From Acanthochlamys bracteata (taxonomy: Eukaryota; Streptophyta; Magnoliopsida; Pandanales; Velloziaceae), in NCBI GenBank assembly GCA_019914995.1, contig CM034140.1, positions 4,712,001 through 4,776,000 on the forward strand: a DNA stretch of 64,000 bases. Reading direction: 5' to 3'. Positions 1 through 11,500 of the stretch are shown here, piece by piece. The position numbers were made by a program, and so were the translations under genes. Positions within the stretch are counted from its first letter, which is position 1; the number at the start of each line of letters is the position of its first letter. The notes beneath the pieces are model-generated. The model saw only the letters and a program-made list of their open reading frames with translations, did no database searches and was not told the DNA's origin.

Positions 1-1160
1 TGGACCTGCTTGGACATTCCAAGTTATGCCCAGATTCAATACAAAAACAAATACATTTACAGTTCAGTGAGTTTACATCAGCCAACATTTTGAGTTCTCG
101 ACAGTCCTTTGTTTTACAAAACAAGCCACCAGCAACCTCAAAAAAGAAAAAAAAAACACAAAACACAAAACAACAACAACCTGCAACAACATGACAGATT
201 TTTGTTGCTCCTTAGAAGTTCTGCAATACTGACTTCCTGCAAAACAAAATCAGCAACAAATAAACGATTTCATCATAACACATGCACCATCATCAAACAA
301 ACTTATTCCATTTACCAGCATAAACAATAAATAAAAAAGTAAATTTCCCAAAAATGAACATCACTCTTGTTCGATTTACCAACAACATTAACATCACACA
401 CACATCACATACCACTACTAGACACGGCAGACATGGGTATAAGCCGTTTGCTGGTGGAACATACCTGGCCACAAACCGGATTGTTGTCTCTTGCTGCATT
501 CCGAACGCTCCGAACATACCTAGCAATGCATTGAAACACATCAATCAATAAAATCGAAACCAAACAACACCCCTAAGTATCGATCAAATTGCTGCAATAT
601 TACACTCTTGAAACCGTAGGTATGACCACTTCACATTACTCATTCACATTCACATATTCGCATCTTTACATACTTTGAATCGGAAAATCTACCATTCCGA
701 AAAATGTGACTGTTTTTTCCAATCGAAAACAAATTCAATCTCAAAAAACGAAATCCGTATCCAATCCGAGCAAAAGAAAGAAAATAGAAATCCAAAAATT
801 TTTTGAAGTTCTTGTCGGTGAGATCTCACTGGAAAAGAAATCTCGGTGAGCTATCACCGGAATATACAAACAAAGAGAGAAAGAGTGAGAGAACGAGAGA
901 GAGAAAATTGAAGCTTCCCGGAGGGGGAAACAGATGTCGCTCCGGCAGACACAGAGCTCGGGATCTCGCTCGGTACAGACAGATCCCCGCTGCTGCTCAA
1001 GCAACTGGAGAGAAGACGTAGAGAAAAAAACGAAAAAGAAAAAGAGAGAGAGCTAGAAACTTCGGCAGCGGCGGTGAACGATCGCGCCAGCTGCTTGGGA
1101 GGGGAGGCTTAATCGAGCTCGAGCGAGCGGTGGAGAAGAAGAGAAAGAAGTCATCACCAC
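1..1160 (-). promoter_or_regulatory. Possible promoter and 5' leader of a gene running left out of the window
   Basis: On the minus strand, roughly 1160 to 690 is strongly CT-rich (runs of CTCTCT and TTTCTTTTTC), as in many plant promoters and 5' untranslated leaders. Further left come possible splice donors (GGTATG near 510 and 460) and no convincing long reading frame. This suggests the promoter, leader and first intron of a gene whose coding part lies before position 1. The short frames here show no recognisable protein motif. It could instead be an isolated leader captured by a transposon, like the one near 4.4 kb. I cannot identify the gene. Confidence 0.3.
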
Positions 1161-1199
1161 ATAGCAGATGAGAAAAAAACATGATAAATGACATTTCTG

Positions 1200-2574
1200 C
1201 GCTCCTACATTACTTCAGCTTCTACTCCAACACGTTTGTTCTGATCGTTGGATCAAGCGATCCGACGGTTCAGAATTAATGTCGATAATGTATATATATC
1301 TGTATATATATGTATATTAATTATTAAATTTTGGGATATAAAGATCAAATTTGTTTTTTGAAAATAATTTCTAAAATATTTTTACTCAAAAAATTTATAT
1401 TTTTTTATAAATACTTTATAACGTTTTTTAAAAGCATCAAAATTTTGAAAAGAGAAAATAAAAATTAGAAGATAAACTGTGGTGCATACATATTTTTAGA
1501 TTAGGCCGTTGTGATCGTTTAAGCAAATTTTATTGATTTTGACAACCATGATGAATTATGAGTTGTCAAATTCAATTTTAAAAAGTTTCAGTTATGACTT
1601 ATGTTTTTGTATAAAATGAAACTTTGTTTAATCGGTCAGTAGTTAATAATACAAGAGGCAACCAACGAACTCACATTAAGTGTTTGTTTAGACATAGAAG
1701 TAATAAATATGAATAAATAAAAGTAAAAATAAATTATTTGTGTGAAGACGATAATGAGAGTAATAATTTATCTCATCTTATTTGAATATATTAATAAGAA
1801 TAATAAAGAGTAAACAAATAATCTTGTTTGATAATGAAAAGTAAATAAAAATAAATTTTATAAAATGTTGGAAATATTTTTTTATGTTTTTTATTAATCA
1901 AAGCAGATTTTTAAGTTTGGAGATGTTTAGCTATAAAAGTTGTGAAGAAAATAGATAAAACCGTGAATAAAACGAAAGAGAACCCATTGACGACGAGAGC
2001 TATTATTAATTCATTATTATTACCTATGTTTATTCATGGTTCAAAATGTAATAGAGAAGATTGAAACTGTTCATTGATTTTCATGCTGTTTATGTTTTAA
2101 TTATTTCTAACCTTTGGGAGACTTCGAAGCAGATTTTTATTTTTTTATTTTTCCTACGAAAAGGACAGCAAAAGCCTCAAGATAAAGTAGCATCTTTCTG
2201 TACTGCGTTATTTGAATTGAATTGATTATCATCCAGGTCTCATGCTATTGATTATGTGGTTTCTTGTTTCCTACATGGAAAGGTTTCAATGTTAACTTTC
2301 CAACGAAGTCATGGCCTATATATTTTTGTTGTACATGAAACCATGAAACAACATGTTCTGGAGAAAATAAAACAAGTATATCAATGACGAATCATTTCAT
2401 AAACAATCTTTTATACTATACAACATTGAAGGCAAAAAGAAGTACAACCTTTACAAAATGCAACATTTGCTTGATGGTATGGTCAGAATCTTAAGATGGA
2501 CATATAATTCTAATGCTCTGAAAATTCGATATGAAGAAAAAAACATTAACACATTAATGATTGAATGCATACAT
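1200..2574. other. AT-rich intergenic stretch, no gene seen
   Basis: This stretch is strongly AT-rich, with poly-A/T runs and alternating TATATA (about 1289-1312). No reading frame or domain was recognised. It separates the leftward leader-like DNA from the RopGAP/PP2C relic. Confidence 0.6.
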
Positions 2575-2739
2575 TTAGCTGAGTTCTGCGTTACTCTCTT
2601 GGATTTCATTAACACCCCTTAAGAAACGGACCACGATACAAGTGATGTTATCTGCACTTTCTCTGTAACTAGTTTCCTGCATCAACGTTTTAGCTGCCTC
2701 TTCTGGTTCTTTGATAGGCTTAACCATAGAAACACCATC
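2575..2739 (-). pseudogene. PP2C protein phosphatase, isolated terminal exon
   Basis: On the minus strand the frame reads DGVSMVKPIKEPEEAAKTLM, then SADNITCIVVRF, then a short tail and a stop. The SADNITCIVVRF segment is the conserved C-terminal strand motif of plant PP2C Ser/Thr phosphatases; the Asp of that motif (D in ADN) is a metal ligand in the family. The exon follows a good acceptor (TTTTCAG/GATGG, AG at 2740-2741). The rest of the PP2C catalytic domain, including the N-terminal metal-binding motifs, was not found upstream. Instead the next exon upstream on the same strand encodes RopGAP sequence. This is therefore a displaced PP2C fragment and cannot be an active phosphatase by itself. 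Sequence style resembles the small PP2C clade whose members end in SADNITCVVVRF. Confidence 0.75.
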
Positions 2740-2839
2740 CTGAAAATAGCTTTCTCTCAATGCATTAAAAAGTTAAGACTAGTGATGATAGCATTTAATC
2801 AATGAGAAGATCTAGAGAAAGTGTTGCTTTTATATATAC

Positions 2840-3685
2840 CTCATTAGAGGCATGCATGACTCCATCTGGAACCGAGGGCTTTGGTGCCCGCCAAAAGATC
2901 TGGATGCAGGACTTGAACAGACTCCAACTTCACTTCCTGTCTCTCTCTAAGTATCTTTTTCTATCAGCATCTTGATAAAATTCATTACTTGCACTGCATA
3001 CATCAGTGTAGTTAAAGAATCCACCATCTGCCATAACATGATTGGTGAAATAGTTGTATCACAAGAGTGATACACAAAGGACAACTCAAAAGTCATTCAA
3101 ATGAACATGTAATGCTGGAAAGGAAAAAGAATGAGCATACTATAAGAACAACTGATATTTAAAAGTAATCAACTTATGTTAGTGTTCATGTAAGGTACAA
3201 GAACATGTGATCCTATACACATTAGCTGTATTATACTGCAGGATATCTACTAAACTATTATCAACATTACAATATAAGAATAAAGATACATTAATTCTGA
3301 AATTTCAACTAGAAGCATCTTGCATATACCAGAGTTGAAATTGTTATGTGATAAGAAGACAGCTATTGAGCCTCATTTATAACTTCATATTAACATTAAT
3401 TTCTACAACAAAACTATATATAATGAAGGCTAAGAAATGGAATAAAAAACATTACCTGCGTCATATTTGGAGTAAATACCAAAGCAATATTGCGTGTATT
3501 CATCTTGTTTAGCTGCTCTTCTTGCAAACGTCAGCCATCAAATTTACAGTCCAATCAAGTAAGGCAGCTTCCGATTGCGAGAGTAGTTTAACAAGTTGAA
3601 CACATTCCTCTTCAGAATGGCACAGTATTACTTGGTTAGGAGATAGAGCATCCAACACTCCAATTGGTATTTCGCTGAACCAGGC
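2840..3685 (-). pseudogene. RopGAP (Rho GTPase-activating protein) fragment, two frameshifted exons
   Basis: The exon at 3466-3685 reads AWFSEIPIGVLDALSPNQVI, later EEECVQLVKLL, EAALLDWTVNLMADV, then after a 1-base slip LQEEQLNKMNTRN and IALVFTPNMTQ. This is the RhoGAP domain core of plant CRIB-type RopGAPs; the NxxNIALVF(A/T)PN segment is the family's conserved GAP motif. The exon at 2840-3031 continues with MAD, a short insertion that shifts the frame, LTTLMYAVQVMNFIKMLIEK, a stop, and a tail with RERQE. Canonical borders survive: AG at 3686-3687, GT at 3464-3465 and GT at 2838-2839. The CRIB motif and the arginine-finger region upstream are missing. It is a broken, truncated copy, most likely non-coding, placed about 100 bases upstream of a PP2C exon on the same strand. 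Confidence 0.8.
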
Positions 3686-4333
3686 CTATTAAAGCACCAA
3701 GAAATTCCAATCATCAAAATAATTCAAAGAGGGGTACATTGTTCAAAAGCAAGATAGTTGTTCTTAATATAAAAAATCCAACTAAGACACCTTCTACAGT
3801 GGAGATACTACCATAAAACAAAAAAAAATAATAATGAACTACTCTGAAAAGAAAAAGAAGGTTTCACATTATAGAGAACTACTCTAAAAAGGTATATGGT
3901 ATGATCAATAGTGGTATTAGCAAGAATATTATCGGTATATGTTCCCTATTCGATCATATGAACGTTACATTGATTCAGTAGAAACACAAAAAATAGTAAT
4001 TCTGCAAAGAAGTATGAACATACAGTTAATTTTATTATCAAATCTATGAAATGTCAAAAGCATTATTCAAGTTTACATAGGGTGAACTTTCATCCAAATT
4101 TTATAGAACAAGAATACTATAAACTTCAAACATGTCATCACCAAAAGACAGTAGTCTCCACTCTTCAGCCATAATTAATGTCAGCCTTGGCCTCAAAATG
4201 TAGCTTCTTTGAAGGTCTAATATAATTTGAAAATGCTGTACGGTCTATGTCTCGATACTCTCTAGATATAGAATCGAACTCAAGCGAATATAATAAGAAC
4301 AGAGTTAAGATTAAAATTTGAAATTTATATTAC
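3686..4333. other. Gene-free stretch, possible intron of the chimeric relic
   Basis: AT-rich DNA lies between the leader-like exon and the RopGAP exon. I see only a short unidentified open segment on the minus strand near 4150-4290. Confidence 0.4.
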
Positions 4334-4540
4334 CAAGGCGATCGATTTAGGGATTGTTCGGTCAGCAGAAAGAAGAATCGAACTCCGTTGATGAAGAAGA
4401 AGAAGAAGAAAAGGGTGGTTGTTTGGTCTTGAAATTTTTTGAGTTTCGATCGACGGTGGTGAGACGGCGAGGAGCGGCTCCATGAGATCAGAGGCGGGCG
4501 CGGATGAGCTGCTGATCGTGTGAGAGACGAGAAAAAAACA
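4334..4540 (-). other. Leader-like first exon upstream of the RopGAP/PP2C relic
   Basis: The minus strand carries a CT-rich leader followed by an ATG at 4493 (MEPLLAVSPPSIETQ) and about 53 codons up to a plausible donor (CCTTG/GTAATA, GT at 4332-4333). The peptide matches nothing I know. Its location on the same strand as, and upstream of, the RopGAP exons makes it a candidate first exon of a chimeric transcript. Between this and 3685 I found no further recognisable exon. One frame around 4150-4290 reads SREYRDIDRTAFSNYIRPSK but has stops and no known match. Confidence 0.35.
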
Positions 4541-5053
4541 AAAAGTATTTAAATATAACAAAGTAATAGAGACAATATACGAATTTCAAATTATCTACGG
4601 CCACCTAATTTACTCTCCTCCTCATTACACCCCATATTATAGTATAACTAATTATTCTCCAATAAAAAAATTAATTTTTTTATTAATCTTATAAATTTAT
4701 TATCAAATAAAAATAATAAAAAATAATCAATTTACTTACTTTCAATTGTTTTTTATTACTTTCGGTCAAAATAAAATGTGATATATATTTATCAGAGGAA
4801 GAGATCGAATGACTATTGTCACTTCAATTTAATAGTTACTTACAGTGCAGAGCGAATAAAAAGGTAATTATTGGTAGCATTCAAACTTTTTAAGCTTAAT
4901 ATGTATCCTGAAAATTATTGAATTAAAACCACATATAATAGATGAGTTAGTTGAACTGTACAATCCATAATGCCAACATATATAAATCATATCATTTTGC
5001 AGAGCATGAAATCGTTTGTTATTCCATCTATGATCTTTGATTCGACTTCCATG

Positions 5054-5666
5054 CATAGATTTAAAACTCGGTCCGGACCGGAAACCGGCGATCCGGCACC
5101 GATTTCGGGCCGAGTTAATATAAAACCGGGTTGACTCCGCTGGGTTCCGGGTCAACTCGGTGATTCGGTTGGCGGGTCGACCCGGTTTTAATATTTAAAA
5201 AAAAGAAAAAAAATTATTTATTTATTTAAAATAGAAAGTATTTTTATTAGCATTCTAAAATATGCATTTTATCGGGTACTCTTCCGTTATTAATTTATTT
5301 TCTTAATTTTTATATTTTATTAGAAAGTAATAAATAAATAAAATATATAGTGTAGATAATTTGTTCTTTGTAATGCATAAAATATAGAGATTTTACTATA
5401 TGTTAAATTTTTTGACTATTGTTTTAAGTATTGTAGCTAAAAAAGTATTAAAAATGTATAAAATATATTCAATATTTCTCGTATACAATTATTTTTTTAA
5501 TTTTTTAATAGTTGCTATAGAAGATACTATATAATACATATAATTGTATTTCTATATTAATATTTAATTAATAAATTTAATTTGATCCAGTGGGTCGATC
5601 CGATGATCCGTCCGGTTATCCGATAATTTTTTCGGATCATATACCGAGTTGAGTTTTAAAACTATG
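5054..5666. mobile_element. hAT-like MITE with 8-bp target duplication
   Basis: The left end CATAGATTTAAAACTC and the inverted right end CATAGTTTTAAAACTC match except for one base. The element is flanked by a perfect 8-bp direct repeat CTTCCATG (5046-5053 and 5667-5674). An 8-bp duplication is the hallmark of hAT insertions. Inside, the ends are rich in CCGG/GGTCGACCCGG-like blocks around a very AT-rich core with no coding capacity, so it is non-autonomous. The small frames on the minus strand here (4868-5155 and 5564-5797) are chance frames across the element. Confidence 0.85.
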
Positions 5667-6238
5667 CTTCCATGCACATAGTGATAACTTATATATAAAA
5701 ATGTAGCTATTATTCCATGCCATGCATGAGGGACGGAACGAATCCAAGGACGGACAACTAACAACAATATAGAATTAGATCGTAATCTTATAAACAAAAC
5801 ATTATCTATTGGTTTATTTAACTTTTAAGTAACTAACAATGAACAAGCTCCTGGTTATAGCATTCCCATCTTTCGTTTGTGCTGAGAGGACTATTTGATT
5901 CTCTGCACTTGTGTTTTAGTTATATGTTTGAGAAACTTGCAGTTCTATGATATAAGGTAGTTTGGAGTTGCTTAAAATAAAAAAGAGTTAAAACAAAATT
6001 ATTTAAAGTTTTTTTAACTTATTTTATTTCAAAAATGAAATTATATATCTAAATTTTTAATATATATAATTATAAATTTTAAAATAAAATTTAAATTATT
6101 ATCAAATATTGTAAACAATAAAAAATAAAAATAATATATTAAACTATTATAAAATATTATTAAAAAAAAATTGAATTGAAATAAGAAGTATTTAGAACAA
6201 GCAATGGCAAGCAAGCATGCACTATCAGCATTCATTTA

Positions 6239-6420
6239 GAGAGTGTTTATTTAATAGTTAATTCATTTTTCGAAAATAGATTTATAAAAAAAATTATTTA
6301 ATAAAACTATTTTTATATTTATTTATATTACAATGTAAGTTTAAAATTAAATTTAAAATATTTTTAAAAAATATTTCAAATTTATTGTTTATTTTACTTT
6401 AAAAATGAATTAAAAGAAAG
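6239..6420. mobile_element. AT-rich foldback MITE-like copy
   Basis: The segment begins GTGTTTATTTAATAGTTAATTCATTTTT and ends with an inverted echo (AAAAATGAATTAAAAGAAAG), so it can fold on itself. It belongs to a dispersed family made of TTTATTTTTAAAATAAATTT-like blocks seen many times in this window. No coding capacity. Confidence 0.5.
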
Positions 6421-6599
6421 TATAATTGATGGGTTGGTAACCTTCGGCCTTATAATACACATCAAGTCATAACGTGTGGTTTATTATTGGATAGGTAGAT
6501 GGGCTTGTACTTGATTAATTTCTTGCCTTGTACGATTCTAGTTGAAACACAATTGGGCCAATTGTTATTTGTTAAGAGTGAGTCTCGGCTTCAACATTA

Positions 6600-7080
6600 A
6601 GAAAGCTTTGTTTATATAAATTAACAATTAAGAGATATTAAGAAGTACTTATAAATAAAATTATTCTGAAATAAAAATATTTTATAAAACTTTAAAAATA
6701 AGTTTTATTTTTTCAGAAATAATAAAATAAAATTCTACTACCTAGAAATTTTTACTTTCAGCTTTTTAAAAATTTTTTTTGTAAATTAACATAAAATTTT
6801 ATTAGAAAATGTTGAATAAAAATTAAAATAAAAAGAAATTTAAAAGTACTCAAAAAATAATCTTAATCTTATTTGTTTGGAAGTGTTTATAAAATAAATT
6901 TTTTTTAAAATAGAAGATATTTTTACCCTATTTAAAAAAATAAGTTTTACTTTTTTATCCAAAAAAATATAAGTAAGTAATAATAAAATTTTATAATGTA
7001 AAATTTTGTTTATACTTCTTATATTTATAATAAGATTTATAAAATATTATAAAATATTTATTAAGAAAAGGTGGAGTGAT
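6600..7080. repeat. Cluster of AT-rich dispersed repeat copies
   Basis: Two adjoining AT-rich segments each start with a phrase like AGAAGTACTTATAAATAAAATT or GTTTGGAAGTGTTTATAAAAT and continue with TAAAATAAGTTTTA blocks. They resemble the copies near 22.2, 26.6, 27.6, 35.6, 47.1 and 59.1 kb. No protein is encoded. Confidence 0.5.
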
Positions 7081-7329
7081 TTTGTGGAGTGAAAAGCAAA
7101 AATAACTCTTCTAAGCAGTTTATGCCATATTTGACTATGCTTTTTTTAGCTTTAAGCTTAAAAAAAGTACACAATAGAAATTAAGATGTTTAGATATTGT
7201 GGCTTTAAGTTGCTTCGGAGCGCTTTTAACAGTGAATTTTGAAAAACATTTGATAGATGCTTTTAAAGAAAAACAGCGCAACAGATTTTCCCCCCATCCC
7301 CCGGAAAGAAGATTCTGCACCCTACTCAC

Positions 7330-7543
7330 TTCTCTCATTTTCTTCTTCCACCGTTCGCTTCGCTACTCTAGCAATCGTTCCCCCCGCCCCCCCCCCCCCA
7401 AAGCAATCTTCCGCTCAACAGTAAGTTATCACAGAATAATTTATTCATTTCTTTCTCTATGTAAGTACTCCTGCTCATCGCTTTAATCCAATTTTTCTTT
7501 TTTGTTTCGTTTATTCTCTCTCGCTCTCTCGTTCTTCTCCACT
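7330..7543 (+). promoter_or_regulatory. CT-rich leader of the ECA3-like relic
   Basis: A CT-rich tract with a 13-base poly-C run (about 7388-7400) and a possible splice donor (CAACAGTAAGTT) precedes the ATG at 7544. It looks like a 5' leader that travelled with the ECA3-like exons. Confidence 0.4.
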
Positions 7544-8570
7544 ATGGAGAATGCTTACGGAAGATCGGTGCCAGAATTAAGCAATGTCTCTACCTCGATC
7601 TCTTGATCTCGTTCTCGATTTAGGTTTCGATTTCATTGATTGAATATGAGATCCTTTCGATTTTGTTGATTGAAGACAATGCGTATTGGAGTCTGTAATT
7701 GTGATTTGATTTTAATTCTTATTTGTTGTTGTCGTTGTTGTCAAGTTGTTGAAGGCGTTTGTTGTGATCCTTCGAAGGGACTCACGGATCTGTAGGTGTA
7801 GACAGAATGTCATCGATTCGTAGTGAGTTTGATGGATTTTGATAATTGATTTGAACATCCACTGTATTATGTTGCACTTTTAGGTTGCTGAGAATACGAT
7901 TATATGGAAAAAATTGGTATATTGTTTTGATTTCTTCCTTTGTGCTTGCTAGGACCGAATTTCAATTGATTAAATGGGAACACTATTTAGAGATTGATTG
8001 GAATTGTTTGTTGTAATAAGCATAGTTACTGTAGCTGGTTAGTTACTTGCTTTATTAGTGTATCATGATTCCGATTTAGAGTTCATGCTGATAATGAAAT
8101 ACTAGGGTGTCACTAATGAGTAAAGCTTATCTCTCAATGAAATTGTTAGTGATTATTAGCATTGCTGAAAGGAATTACTATAAGCTTAGAAAAGCATAAG
8201 AGGTTTAACTAAATCACAACAATCACTATATATTAGATCGTTTGATATTCTTACGCTTATCACTTTGGGCAATTCATGTGCAATTTATTTTCATTATTTT
8301 AGCAAGCTCATTTATTTATTTGCTTCTTTGACTTGTCATGGGTGGGTTGCAGTTCTACCACAAGAACGAAGTAAGTGATAGCATTATTTCATGGCAATAT
8401 TTCATAATGAGTATAATTTAAACTTCTTAGAGGCACCTTCTTTCTCATAATTGGCATACAAAGTACACCATTATATAAGTTGATTTTGAAGCAGTTTGAT
8501 GACTTGATTGTTAAAACACTGATAGCAGCATCATTTGTTTCGTTTATCATTGCACTTATTGATGGCAAGA
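7544..8570 (+). pseudogene. 5' fragment of an ECA3-type P2A calcium ATPase
   Basis: Scattered exon remnants in the right order match the N-terminus of plant ECA3 (endoplasmic reticulum/Golgi-type Ca2+ and Mn2+ pump). From 7544 the frame reads MENAYGRSVPE. Near 7747-7795 it reads VVEG...DPSKGLTDL, where the expected next codon CAG appears as TAG, then a GT donor. At about 8351-8367 comes VLPQER, bounded by CAG and GTAAGT. At about 8470-8568 comes [15 protein letters not shown] and then [12 protein letters not shown], the first membrane segment region. Nothing recognisable as the remaining pump follows: no phosphorylation motif DKTGT, no ATP-binding domain. The donor after the first exon is lost and stops are present. 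It is a truncated, inactive copy. Confidence 0.75.
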
Positions 8571-8589
8571 TGGATGTTATAGCATTGAG

Positions 8590-11500
8590 CCATTGATAAG
8601 AATTAGTAACGAGTTGACTGATACATCCGTTTGTAACTGTGAGTAACAAATTATGTAAAGATTGGTATGGTTCTTGTTAAGGATTGTAACTATTAGCTCT
8701 TTCTTAACTCTAGGAAAATAAGGGTTCATATTTAGATTAGTACTGAATAGATTGTTAGTGTTACCTTTTTGCAAGACCTGATGTGTTGGACCTATCTACA
8801 TGTCGCAATTTGGATATTCTAGAACTTGTGATCAGGTTCTAATTGAGTTACCTGTTATACTAAGGTCATACTTTTGTTTGGTTGAAATTCATCTAAGTTA
8901 ATTATTGATCTTGTTTTGAGGTTAAGAAATGGTGACTAAAAGTTGCTTATATTATTTTATGCAGCTAGCAATTTTTTTGGCCTTTTTTGAGTGGCTAACA
9001 TGTCCAAGAAAAGTGATCTCGATTTTCTTAAGACAATGTAAATGTCATGTTCTTGCTTCCGTTATTTTCATTTCATTCACTTGGGAACCGATTGTAGGAC
9101 CTATCAACTGGATGGCTTCACTATTTTTATTAGTTTCTGTTGCTATTCTTTTTAATTCAGTTCATCAATAAAAAGCTTCAGTTACTAGGACTCTGAAGCA
9201 AAGGAAATTCATGCAAAAAATTAACGCATATGACCTCCTCAATCATGGCTGTTTCACATAGGTGTGCTCTTGAACATAATAGGCATGTATGTTTTGCACC
9301 CTTTTTCTTCAAATGTGTTTTCTGCACACTTTTTCTTCAATTGTGTTGTACCAACTTATCTAGTGCTTCCTACTAGAGAGGACTGGTTATCAGAGGTTGG
9401 GAAGTGAACTAGTGTTGACTGGGAGGGCTGGTGAGATGGAAAGTCACTAATCTTCATGGGTCCAACTTCTACTAGAGGCTGATTAATAAGCCAGAAAATA
9501 AGGCCAAGTTCAGGAACATAAGCGCTGTCCATCTAGCCAATAGAATAGGCCATCTGTTGCTGTTATGTCTATGCATTTGCTCAAGTTTGAGATAACATTG
9601 TGTTAGAAACATGAAATCTACTTTTCTATTGCTAGAATGCTGTTTTTCTAACTTCAAGTGCTCTTGAGGATTGTGTAGAATTACATTGTCAAACTTGAAT
9701 TTGAATGCCTATTGAATTAATCCAATAAGTGAGAAATATTGTTGAATATGTTATGTTTTTTACATATTTTGATTGTGTTCAATATCATTGTTGTATGTTG
9801 TTGTTGCTTCTGTTCAAGGTTTTAGAACATTCAGTGTATGCATAAATTCATACGTAAACAAGGGCTCTTGGTTGTACTTATTTCGTCATATCTATATGAA
9901 ATTGCTAAATGTATGATTGTATTATTGTTAGTTGAAAGTTTACTTGAAAATGTTATTCGTATGGTAGTATTATTTTCATTCCTCACAACTTATAAAATTT
10001 TAAAGTATTCATTATAGATAAACAATAATATATTTATATATTTAAAAATAATTTAAAATACAATTATAATTAATTTTACTAATATAATATTAATACTTTT
10101 ATTAAAAATAATATTATATTAGTATAATATATGATAATAGCATATTTGTATTAAATTTATAAATATTAATATTATAAAGTATTAATAAAGTTATATTGTA
10201 AAAATATTAAATTTATAATGTCTGTAAAAGAACTTAAAATATTATCATAGATCAATTATTCTATAATTAAGGACAATTTGATTATTATATATGTCTTTCA
10301 TAAATAAGCACAAATTTATTCAAATATTTCATTTAGCTTTCAGAATTAAGCAGCATAAGAAAATAGTAAAGATTTATTTAAGTAATTTTCAGCATACAAT
10401 TAATTTTTTAAGAAAAACTCTACGGCTGCTAACAACACCATAAAATAACTTCACTTCAAAAGCTAAAAAGTTCCGACACGTTCAAACATGGCCTTAGTTT
10501 AAAATGATTCTTTTGGTCCATGAAATGGATCTTGGACGCACATCGGTCCTTGAACCAAAATTGGATAAAGTGATCTTCGAACTATATTAGTTGCAAGTTA
10601 GTCCTCTTATTAGATTTTTTCTTAAATAACGGTAAGTGATGCTACATAGGCACTGATGATTAATAATTATGCATTAGCTCTAACTAGAATTAGATAAAAT
10701 AATATATGATAGATTGGAGCGCTGAATGACAATGATAAACCTTCGTTGATGCGTAATTGTAAGAACCGAAAGTGATCCGGATCGTCGTTCGAGTTGACAG
10801 GTCAACTCGTGACCCGCCGGGTCAACTAGCAAGTGGGGTTCCAATCTTCAACACAGTAGGAGCAGCATGTAAACAAGACAAATCGCATAACAAACTACTA
10901 CGCTATCACCAAAAAATTCAAATATTGGTACAGAAAATTAATTTCTAGCAAGAAGAAGAATAATTGAACAAGAAAATAGTATGATAAATTAGAAATGAAG
11001 AAGCTGAGCAACGAAGCCGGAGGAGTAGAGGACCATCGGAGCGGAATCGGAGTTGGTGAAGATCGAGCTCGAGTAGTAACCAAATCCAGGGTTCGGGACA
11101 TGGAGTAGTGTGACAAAGAATTTCAGACGTCGGAGCAGTGGAGCCGGCATAGTAGCGACGGATCATGGTTCCTACTGGCGAAGTAGTGGTTCGAGCTCAA
11201 GAAGAAATGAATGCGATGAGAAAAAAAACGTGTTTGAATGCAATGAGCTCAATGAAGAAACGAGCTTTGTAAGTGTGTAATGAGTTTTTTTAATAAAACT
11301 TCTAAGTTGATCCCTTCGTCTGTATCGACGATTCAATCCGGAACCCGTTTGGATCGATCCATATCAATCCGGTGCGACTATATATACGGGTTATTTGCAG
11401 ATGGTGGACCAATTTGAGCTCCAAATAGATGATTTTGTAGATTGACCTGAACAGGGCAATCTGAATCTACCAATTATGCCACGAGATCGAAAATCTTTTC

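Noticed and set aside
293..544. Minus-strand frame of 83 codons rich in Val, Cys and Leu, looking like a membrane peptide
   Set aside because: No start context, no family match and it overlaps a plus-strand frame of equal quality. More likely leader or intron sequence.
1289..1312. TATATATATC repeat considered as a TATA box
   Set aside because: It is a simple alternating tract in AT-rich DNA with no gene start at the right distance.
4868..5155. Minus-strand frame of 95 codons
   Set aside because: It crosses the left end and target duplication of the hAT-like MITE at 5054, so it cannot be an ancestral gene.
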